From assembly GCA_025617745.1 (NCBI GenBank), contig CM046853.1, forward strand, positions 58,179,233 through 58,243,232: DNA of 64,000 bases, read 5' to 3'. This stretch comes from Heliocidaris erythrogramma (taxonomy: Eukaryota > Echinodermata > Echinoidea > Camarodonta > Echinometridae). A model generated the notes under the pieces. It was not told the origin of the DNA. It saw only the letters and a list, made by a program, of their open reading frames with translations, and did no database searches. This document shows, in pieces, positions 34,766 to 44,207 of this stretch. Position 1 is the stretch's first letter. The number at the start of each line of letters is the position of its first letter. Both the position numbers and the translations under genes were made by a program.

Positions 34766-35536
34766 CAAAATAAAGGATGACTGAAATGCATTGATTGCCA
34801 ATTACAGAAATTTTATTCTCCAAATTTTCGGGGGTCCTCCCCCTTCGTCAGGGAAAACGTGAAGTGATTTCGACTGATAACAAACAATAATAAAATAAAA
34901 GCAAACGCAGTCTAAGCGTATATTGCAAATGCATTATGCGCTAGTGTTGCTGGGGTTAAAATTAGGCATTATGACGTAAAAAACGTCACAATGAAAAAGA
35001 CGTCATAATTAATATGAAGACTACAAATCGGCTGACGAAAGGAAATGGGCAGAATTGCGCTACATAGTCGAATCTAGGAGCTTTGAGAACGGCCTTAACA
35101 AGGACCTCGCGTGGCTCAGCCCCTACACATTTTTCCGTTAATCCTGTTGCTTCTGCGTCCTTCTTTACAGTGCTTTCAGACTTGATTCTAATTTATATTA
35201 TTTTGTTATGGTATGACCATTCTTCTTTATGCCAAGTGCTTTGTCTCTGTCTCTGTACAGCTTTCGCAGTCTAAACGTCTTCATATTAATTATGACGTCT
35301 TTTTCATTGTGACGTTTTTTACGTCATAATGCCTAATTTTAACCCCAGCAACACTAGCGCATAATGCATTTGCAATATACGCTTAGACTGCGTTTGCTTT
35401 TATTTTATTATTGTTTGTTATCAGTCGAAATCACTTCACGTTTTCCCTGACGAAGGGGGAGGACCCCCGAAAATTTGGAGAATAAAATTTCTGTAATTGG
35501 CAATCAATGCATTTCAGTCATCCTTTATTTTGATAT
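34762..35536 (+). mobile_element. Short Penelope-like copy with perfect 260-bp inverted arms
   Basis: Arms 34762-35021 and 35277-35536 are exact reverse complements over 260 bp, with a 255-bp spacer. The spacer reads, on the + strand, a short C-terminus-like stretch (YIVESRSFENGLNKDLAW, ending in a stop near 35136) whose GLN motif fits the end of Penelope-like proteins. The arms carry CCCTGACGAAGGGGGAGG with a CCCCC complement, AATAAA and a TTGGCAATCAATGCATTTC end shared with 32346-32635. The best reading is a heavily 5'-truncated Penelope-like copy whose 5' side is an inverted copy of its own 3' end. GCCAATACGTGGA occurs on both sides (34714-34726 and 35550-35562), perhaps a displaced target duplication. 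Perfect arms imply recent formation. Confidence 0.7.
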
Positions 35537-35620
35537 CATCATAGCCTATGCCAATACGTGGAACATTATGAATTTATATATATATATATATATATACATA
35601 ATCCAAAAAAAAAATTGAGT

Positions 35621-35948
35621 ACAACACTACACATCACAACATAATGCCAATGCCCCAACTCTTTAAAATAGTGAAGCCTCGTCTTAATGAACATCAAGGA
35701 TATAGAGAGACAACTATAAGGAATATTTAACTGAAGCTTATGTCATCAAAGTGAGGCTCCACTAATTACTAAACAGGGAAGAAAACCGTAATTACCAGAT
35801 AAGATGTTTACATGTTCTTGACAGGGGGGAGGGGATAAATTTCTACAAAAATGAAAGAGACCATTTCTTAAAATGGGAGTTCAATTTACCTTTCTTTTCT
35901 GCTATTCGGTATTCAATTTTTTGTTTTAATTTTACAAAAGAAAGGAAA
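35621..35948 (-). mobile_element. LINE 3'-end insertion, identical to 32772-33099
   Basis: All 328 bp match 32772-33099 exactly by direct reading. The insert is bounded by A-run + TTGAGT on the left (35605-35620) and the same A-run + TTGAGT on the right (35946-35960), a 12-15 bp target-site duplication ending at a poly-A site. This is the signature of target-primed reverse transcription with severe 5' truncation. On the minus strand it holds the last ~36 codons and the 3' UTR of the LINE. Confidence 0.88.
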
Positions 35949-36189
35949 AAAAAATTGAGTAAATTAAAATTTAATTTGATTTTAAAAAAATAAAATATAG
36001 TGGGGAAAAAAATATGATTTTTAATCAGCCACGATCGCTTATTTGGGAGTTATGTTCTTGGAGTTGCGACTGGAGTTGCGACTGTAAGAAATATATATTT
36101 TGCACAATATAGTCATATTGCAGATTTCTTTCTATTTTTTTATTTTTCTTTTCTTTTTTATCTTTTAGATTTTTTCTGTACGTTATAAT

Positions 36190-36390
36190 TATGACATTAG
36201 TTATATGATATTATATATGTAAAATATGTTTTGTAAAGGCGACCCAACCACAGGCCATGTGCTTCCTGGGACCCTTGCTTCCTTCCACCATGTTTTTTTT
36301 CTTTTGTTGTGAATGTACATTTTATTTTGTATTTGATTATGACAAGGATATCAAAGTATTTTGAATCTGAATCTGAATCTGACTCTGATA
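36190..36390 (+). mobile_element. LINE 3' tail with GAATCT repeats
   Basis: A non-coding stretch ending in repeated GAATCT/GACTCT units (TTTTGAATCTGAATCTGA, 36359-36376), the tail form of several CR1/L2-group LINEs. The upstream part (GACCCAACCACAGGCC... TTTGTATTTGATTATGACAA) resembles a LINE 3' UTR. No coding part is recognised. Confidence 0.45.
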
Positions 36391-39340
36391 TGCAAGGGCC
36401 CCAGTTCCACAAGAAAGAAATACAATTACATTATTTTGTTTACGAAACGGAATTTCGCTTGTTACTGCGTAAACAGTCAAAAGGACTAAAGATGAAAAGG
36501 GGTGATTTTTTTTTCTTGCCAGTTCTTTGCATCATATTGAGGAAAGGATTGCTGTCAGAAAAGCTCATTTTATGTCCATGTCCACTCCGAATTAATAGGA
36601 AATCTCGTTTGCCAAAGGTCAGATAGACAAAGTCAGTTGTCAGGTGACGTAATATGAGGGACAAAATCAAAGGTATGGTGAGCGTGATGAGTGGGAGGAA
36701 AGCTGGGAGACCAAAAGGAGATTGTGCATATGAAGAGCTGATTCTTCCTATATATTTATACCGTAAAGTGGTACTAATCGCCAACCGAACGAGTTTTAAA
36801 TTCTTACCTATATAGACATAATTGCTTTTAACTATCCGTTACCATGACAACGCCTCGCTATTCATGCCAGGGACATAACATTGAAACGTTGGAAAATAGC
36901 TCTGAAAAAACTGTTTAACTGTTAGACATGATATATCTGTACTTTGTAACACATTCTTTTCAGAGTGTGGCTAAGATCATTAGCAGGCATGGCCTTCAAC
37001 CCACTTATTTTTTTTTACTTTTATTCAAAATGTATCTCTAACACTCTAACCATTATTGGATGATTTTGAGGCTCCAAAATGTTTTCTAGATGATAATTAT
37101 ATGAGACAAATAAATAAAAGAGATGGAGAAACAAAAATGAAAAAATCGAAAAGAAAGACAGGAGGTAGCTTAGTTGCACTGGGAGAGATTGACAGAAAGA
37201 AAGAGAAAGGGGTGTGAGTGCATGGGTGTTGGTAAATAAATAGATAAGAAAGCCTACCGAAAGTGAGCTTTGATATTGATTCATTCATAACACCACCATC
37301 GTTCTTTCTTTCACCCTTCCTTCCTTCCTTTATTCCTCTGTTCCTCCTCCTACTCCTCCTCCTCTTCTTCACCTACTGTATCACATCATTAAAATCCAGG
37401 AAAAGTTTACTTCTTCCTCTTTACATTATTCTACTGGTTTTTCCCCTATATTAGGTCACATTAGAGAGATTGCACGCAAATAATAAAGAATTAGTAGTTA
37501 TATACCTCAACGCTGAGAATTCAAAATTGAGATGGACAGTACTAGGAAATGAATCAGAAAAATTTAATAACAGAGTGCTCAGAACACTCAAAATGCTTTT
37601 ATCGAAACATATTTATAATTGCATTTTTTTCTAATTTAAAAGTAATAGTGCAGAGACTTGGTAATGTATTGCGAGCTTGCTTAAGACATCATCTTGTTAT
37701 CATTTTGTACCCCAAGAGGCGCCACTCAAGTACTGATCAATAAAAAATAACATTATATATTAATCTTTTAAGAGCATTTGTAATTTTGAAGCATTATCTG
37801 TGTCTTTGAAGTCCCCAAAGGTTTTCTTTCTTTTTTTTAGTCAACCGAATAGACATGAATATGATATGAGGAGTTAATGTTTCCAATTTAACAAGGAAAA
37901 GGAATGCTCATTAGCCAAGTGAACATAATGCTTTAAAGGGCAAGGTCCAGGTGAATCTAATGGTGCGTCTCTCTAACGTCAGCTATACCTTTTCAGTCTC
38001 GCATTTCTCATCAGCTTCGTATCAAACAATCATGATATTGAAAAATGAAATTTGTCTTTTTTAGAACAGGAATGCCTCTTTTAGCGCCTTCTAAAGGTCG
38101 CAAAATACCAGTAGCCTCTGGTATGGAAATACCAGAGCTGTCCATCCCTCCGCCCCAGTATCCAGTTACGAAGAAAGTGTTAAATTATAGACATTCAAAC
38201 AGATTCTGTCTCAAAAGGTGTAAGTTCTGCTTGTTTACACAAGCAGGTTGATAGATCGTGTGTTACGACATTGTCATGTGTTTCATGACGATATTGAGAT
38301 GTATTAAAGATAGTGATCTCTTGCGTGAAAAAAATGATTGAACACGATTGCAAAACCTAACAAAGCAGTAGCATCATTGACACAATATTAATTTTGTGTT
38401 TCCAAATGCTTCTTTGATTGTTCATGTTTTTATAAAATACTACCGCAGGGACCCTTTGGGGCAGCAAATCTCGACAAAAATGCCCCTGATTTTGGTTAAA
38501 CATTTAACTTACGGGCTCGAATACCAACTGCGGCACCAATATCATGTCCATCTACGTTGAAATTTTACAATTTACCTAAAAGAGTAATTGCAACCATGTG
38601 AAAATGGAAGCAATTGTGAATGAATTGATCACATAAGAATTCCTCTCCCTGTAGCAATTATTGATTTTGCTCAGAATATTATTTGGTGAAAGATTTATTT
38701 GGAGAACTGTAATTCATGACAGTGGAGATAGTGCTCATAGCTCATAACAGTTACAGTAAACCAGGTATGATATGTATTATGAATCGAGAGGATCATAAAT
38801 CCCCCATTTCTCTCTACTCCACGTATAATGAGTGTTCATTACGATGTGGTGATGCTGATGACATCATTGAGCGGAGGCAGATATCCATGAGTGGCTCTGC
38901 AAATTAATGTCACATGAATGAACGCTGGATTGAGTTGATACGCCACTTACATGTGATATGGCCGGTAAGAAAGCGCCTTGCCCTTTGATCAAGTACTAGC
39001 TCCAATTGCTCACCAATCCACGATCATGAGGTAATTGGTTCCAAGACGGTGGACTTATCGCGAGCCTTGGATTGAACAGGATAAAGGGGATTCGCATTTA
39101 ACGACTTTAATAAATCTAGGACTTTAATTATTCCTGGCAAGTGTTTCAGTCATTGCAAACAATATACATATATATATATGTAGCTATCAAGTTTATCAGC
39201 AGCTTTGTATCGTTATTGAGTTTGCAAGAAGAGTATACTATGTGAATACTTGTGAAGAGCTAGAAAGCAAGCGGAAGTATGTTGCCGTAGATTATTGTCC
39301 TTTCCCAGGGCGTCCCCTCTATATATTTGGGGGCAACTCC
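36391..39340. other. Intron sequence, no exon recognised
   Basis: Nothing coding is supported. There is a purine-rich tract at about 37085-37225 and a pyrimidine-rich tract at about 37300-37400. At 37937 onward, TTTAAAGGGCAAGGTCC resembles one end of a TTAA-type MITE without a detected partner. Confidence 0.35.
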
Positions 39341-39341
39341 C

Positions 39342-39772
39342 ATGATTACCCATGGTTACCCATACAACAACGCATTCTGTTTAAAACATGTCTATATGTC
39401 TTCAAAATACTAAATAATCTCTCGCCACAGTACCTCACTAATACCATACAAATATATACACCCTCTCGCAACCTTCGCTCTTAATCTGACACATCCAAAC
39501 TCACCATTCCAAAATGTAGACTCACAACAAGTGAAAAGCGCTTCTCAGTTGCAGCTTCCAAATTTTGGAAAGATATCCCCTTCGCTATCCGGGAAATAAC
39601 CAACTCTGCCACTTTCAAAAGAAATCTCAAGACTTACCTTTTCCCCCAGTAATTTAATTTAATTTTTTCCATCTTTACTAAAAACTGCTTGTGTTTTTTG
39701 TTTTCCTATGTTTTTGTAAGCGCTATGGTACTCCTTGTTTTTAGCGTCTTAAATAATCTATATTATTAAACA
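39342..39772 (+). mobile_element. CR1/L2-group LINE 3' fragment
   Basis: The translation contains the C-terminal signature of L2-like reverse transcriptases: PWLPIQQRILFKTCLYVFKI, then NNLSPQYLTNTIQIYTPSRN. After a stop at 39482-39484 it continues in the same frame with KRFSVAASKFWKDIPFAIRE and FKRNLKTYLFPQ, then the stop TAA at 39651. The tail includes GTAAGCGCTATGGTACTCC and a TATTATT-type end near 39765, as in L2 3' ends. Only the last ~120 codons remain. Confidence 0.8.
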
Positions 39773-40815
39773 TGCACGTTATGATGTCATGTTTGTGCCC
39801 CTCCTCTATTCTAAACTACTTCAAATAGCATGCACTCATAGGTTTTTACTAGAGCCCCTCCTGTTTCACAGAGAATGTTTGCAGTGTCCCTATTATAGGT
39901 AAAGTCCGAATGATTTCTAATTTAGCTATATGCTGATCCCAGAGCAGGGGAGGGGCCTCGGATGCGCTTTGCTTTGTTCGATCGTTTGCTTAAAATGAGT
40001 CGAATCCGGTTGTCTGAACGCTGCACATTAATTGAATCAGTCGCAGAACGTGACATTGTAAAGAATCCTTACCCTGTATTTTATTGATAGCGTAAATGTC
40101 AGATGACAAAGAATACATTTTCTAATTTAGACATCACGGAACCTAGGATATCCCGGCCTATTTCAACCGAATGTTTCCCTTTTTAATTACAAGTGTCATG
40201 ATATCAGTTATAGTACTCACTGACTTACAATGCCCTAATGAAACGTCCATCGAACATTACAGTGTAATCCGTTTAGTAACTTAATCTGGTATTGGTTAAA
40301 AAAAAACGGATTGAGTTTTCTTTTGACCTTGCAGAAAGTGTCTCGACGTACTTTTTTGATGAGATCTTTACGAATAAACCTCTGCGAGCGTGTGATCCAA
40401 GCAACATCGAAATGAAACTTCTACGTCATATCAATTTCCCTATATATATATCAGTCTGCAATTCTGAATGCATAAAACTATTTTGCAAAATTAGGAAAAT
40501 TCTAAGAAAGCAATATCACTGTGTACCCCATCCTACCTCACACTTTCATTGCTTTTTTATGGCGCGATTAGTGGTAAAGAGCGGTGGAGATCAAGATCAT
40601 AGCGGGTGAAAATCTGGCTTTTCTGTGCATCTGTACAGTCTAGGGTCAGAATGATAATGAATTCACTCCCAATGAGATTTCAAAGTCGCCCAATAACCTT
40701 GAACTTCAAAAAAGTACAGATAAAAATGGAAAATACATAATAAATACTAAGAGGTTTCCAATTGTTCAGTCGCTTCGTGCAAAACGATCTGACAAGGCGA
40801 GAGTTGGTCATGAAA
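39773..40815. other. Intron sequence, nothing recognised
   Basis: No exon or transposon is supported. A 105-codon frame (40292-40609) has no known domain. Confidence 0.35.
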
Positions 40816-40817
40816 TG

Positions 40818-41095
40818 ATATACCACAGTGGGATCACTGATTTTGTGAAGGCTCTTAACTCTTATACGTGATGTCCTGGGTTCGATCCTCTCTCGATGAT
40901 TACATCATTGGACAAGGTGTTTCATCCATAATGTCCCTCTCCACCAAGGTGTATTAAATGGGTGCCTGGCAATGCCCGGGTAATAATAATTGCAGGGCCG
41001 TCATAATTATACATTATAGAGCAATATTAATACTGATTAGGCTACCCTGGGTAAATAAGATCATATTACTATTCATTATCATTATTATTACTTTA
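40818..41095 (+). repeat. tRNA-derived SINE
   Basis: The head carries an A-box-like CCACAGTGGGATCAC near 40823 and an excellent B box, GGGTTCGATCC (40878-40888). The body contains GGACAAGGTGTTTCATCC, CCTCTCCACCAAGGTGTATT and GGGTGCCTGGCAATGCCCGG, a conserved SINE body style. The 3' end is an ATTATTATT-like tail around 41075-41095. The tRNA part is too degenerate to be a functional tRNA. Confidence 0.7.
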
Positions 41096-42287
41096 TTAGA
41101 ACATAAGTATGAATAAATTAATAATCATATCCTAAGTGGTTCATTTTTAGACGTGAGTGACGAATAGAACTTAATCCAACACTCCTCGAAAAGGCAATGA
41201 AATGCTCCCTGATAATTGCTCTTTATTAATTGTTTTTAATATTTTGTTTTACATCGCACATGTATCCGTTCAAATGTGAAGCCTCTTTAACCCGTTGACT
41301 ACTGCATTCTTTAACTCTCATAGGCTGAATGCAGGAGCCACCCGGTTCCCGTAGTCTATGGGTTAATTTGACTGTTTAAAAACATGACGATAGAGGTTCC
41401 GAAATGACTACTCTCAATTATCTTGCTTTTGTTTTTCCTGCTGGAATGCTAATTATAGCTTGTCTTGAAATAGGTAGTAGGCCTCCAGGCCTACATATAT
41501 GTGTCTGCCGATGGAACGGATTTTTGGGGAGGGGGAAACTGACAGGGGTAGGCAGGGTATACGACGGTAACATGACGGAAATGTTTACATCTTTAGCTGG
41601 TGAGGGAACTTAAAGAACACTCCTATACTCTCATTCAAGAAGCAAACCCTTATTGCACATCTCACATCGAGATGATTTTCCAAACTGAGTGCTACCTGAG
41701 GCTTTAGCTGACTGTCATGTGTGACACTTCTGACAAGCGCTACGGCCCATTAGCTGACATAAGTTCTTTGCGGGGACGTGTATTTATGTACGCTTTAAAA
41801 GACTCGATTGAACATACTAGCTCTCTATAATATTGATAAAGCCAACCCCCTCTCTTATAATCACATTTCTCTGGCCAAAGCGCATCGTCAATATTGTTTT
41901 TTTTTCGCATTTCCTCCAAATATGGTTACATAATTTCAGGTTAGAAATGAGATTTTTTTTGTGTTCCTCCAGGTTCTGTTTACAATGTCTTAAAGTCATA
42001 TATTGTATGTAATCTCTCTATAGGGGCAGTTGTTTGAGGGTGACAGTCCGTGGAGGTGTCTTAACCATTCGGAATATGTCAGCACTTATTAGCTAGGGTA
42101 TATGCCTAAAAAGAATGGACAATACATATTTTGCTGCAGTTATTTGAAACAGTTGTTCAAGTATAGGATTTTCTATTCCTTGCATTGTGGCAACGTATAC
42201 CAGTAGTTGATCAGGACGTTTTTTGTGTATAATATACTTAGCAAAAAGTAAACAATTGCCACACCAAACATTAACGGGTTCATTTAA
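41096..42287. other. Intron sequence, nothing recognised
   Basis: No exon or known repeat is supported here. Confidence 0.35.
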
Positions 42288-42846
42288 AGGGAAATCCAAC
42301 CTTAATAGCAAGTTGCTCTGAAAAAAGAGGAAAAGTCAGAGATGCAGATTGGTGAAAATTTGAACGAAATCGGACAAGCAATAGGAAAGTTATGAAATTT
42401 TGAAAGTTGTAATCACTATACATATGGGAATTTCAAATTGGCCGAATAGATAATGTCACTGTGATGTAGCTGTGGACAACTCCCCCATTATGTCACTTTT
42501 TTCAAAAAGTATTACTCAGTAGGATCTTTTTCTTTCATGAGGACCTATAACAATATGCTCTTTTCCAATATATTTTGAGTACGGCCCTGAGGGTAAAAGC
42601 ACCTCGAAGAAAACCGCAAATTAATTATATTTTTGTGTACGACAAACGCGAGAGTTGTCCACAAAAATGTCACAATCGACTCACCAAATTGTCAATTTGA
42701 GATTCGCATAGATGTAGTGATCTCATTTGTTAAACATCCATAACTTTCTTTGTCCTTGTCCGATTTCTTTCAAACTTTCACGATCCTGTTGTTCTTATTT
42801 GTCTGCTTTCACACAAATCATCTTATTACCAAGGTTGGATTACCCT
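42288..42846. mobile_element. Foldback MITE, TTAA-type ends
   Basis: The left end AGGGAAATCCAACCTT follows TTAA (42284-42287). The right end, inverted, reads AGGGTAATCCAACCTT and is followed by TGAA (a one-base variant of TTAA). The two halves are complementary over about 200 bp each at moderate identity: TTGAACGAAATCGGACAAG near 42360 is matched by the inverted CTTGTCCGATTTCTTTCAA near 42757, and GTGGACAACTC occurs on both strands. The 559-bp element is non-coding, so the whole transcript could fold into one long hairpin. The Kolobok-type assignment is inferred from TTAA and AGGG. Confidence 0.7.
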
Positions 42847-44139
42847 TGAATGTGCTGAAACAGCAGACTCTCACTGAGAGCTCTGATGGGCCAATCAAGT
42901 GGTTCACTGCTTGACTCAAATTACACTCAAATTATACACTAACCATGCTAACTGTCTACATGGTGACCAAATAACGTCAAATTTGAAACACCTGAGTCGT
43001 ACTGGCGCCATTGATATCTCGAAGAGTTAGCAATTTTAAACAGCTAAAATTTGTTTTTCAGCAAAAAAAATAGTGCTTGTAATATCAAGGCATTGAAAAC
43101 ACCAAAGCATCCACATGACATTACCTTTAAAGTACGTCACGTGACCACCTTGCAGTGTCAATGTGTAGTTGATTTTGTGAAAGGCGCCAAGTAATGAGAA
43201 GAGCAGACAGTAGCGTGGTATCAATGCCCTGTATTGTAATGTGTTTAAAATATACTTAACATAGCATGTGTCTTGTGTGTAATAAATTATGCTATATATT
43301 ACGTGTGAAATATTCCAGGTAGATGATCTTGCCGTACACTGGGTTTAATATAGTATTGACCTCATTTGAACTTGACCCCATTACATTCACACAGATTTGT
43401 ATATTAATATTCTGAAAATATTCTTGAAATATTTCATTGTTTGATTATGTTTAAAACATGCATACTTATGACCTATTTTTTATTTGATCATTGCATTGAC
43501 TGTGTTAGCAGTGTAATTCATTTTATAAGTTCCTGAGAATATTCTCTATTAGTTCTTTTCTATATTCTACTATTTTTTTTAAATTCATGTACCCTGTGGC
43601 TCTTATATCATTTTGCATGTGTATATTGATTTGTCAACTGTATATCTATCTGTGAATGGACCCCTTTAAGAATTAACTCTCCCTGAGGGGGTCATCCGTG
43701 CTATCTCTGGAAACACAGTAGAAAAACGTAAATCCATTCATTTATTTTTTATCAATTAAAGCTTAAAAATTATAAAGAAAGTGGTTTTGGTATCTTGCCT
43801 AATATCTACCATTGTTATGGGGATTGTGGTTGATTAATATGATGGTGAAGCGAATATACAACGTGCATTGTGTAAATAAATTAAAATCGTTACCAAGATT
43901 ACAATAAATTAGAAATCGCCTATACTTTATTTAAATTACATTTTGGAATATTTCGCGCCAATTCGAAACATAGCTTACGTTTGATGTATCAGCACATTAG
44001 GTTTTCATAAGATTGATTGATATTGGTTATTCATTTTTTAATCTTCAGCCTTAATTCAATTATCAAACTAATCCATAACCTGATTAACAACTACGTTTTT
44101 TTTCTCTCTCTCTTCTCTTTTACTCCTACTTGTTTCCAG
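42847..44139. other. Intron sequence before exon C
   Basis: No further exon or known repeat is supported. Confidence 0.35.
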
Positions 44140-44207
44140 TCGGAAGGAGAAGCGGTGGTTTAGCAACATTTTTAGACGAAACACACGCCCAAGATTCACC
44201 GGCAATA
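44140..44207 (+). CDS. Exon candidate C of unidentified host gene
   Basis: A 68-bp exon with a strong polypyrimidine tract and acceptor (CTCCTACTTGTTTCCAG) and a consensus GTAAGT donor at 44208. The frame that joins exons B and D reads, after two bases completing a Val codon, GRRSGGLATFLDETHAQDSP then AI. Frame 0 hits a stop, so the exon requires the phase that exon B supplies. No domain recognised. Confidence 0.65.

Noticed and set aside
34740-34823. Extending the LINE protein to the upstream end of the open frame
   Set aside because: Those codons come from the Penelope-like arm and the TA microsatellite, and no ATG starts them.
34762-35536. Functional hammerhead ribozyme in the inverted arms
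   Set aside because: The core order CUGAnGA, hairpin, GAAA is present, and an A/U stem III can be drawn, but the base before the hairpin is unpaired and no stem I pairs on either side. I report only the core resemblance.
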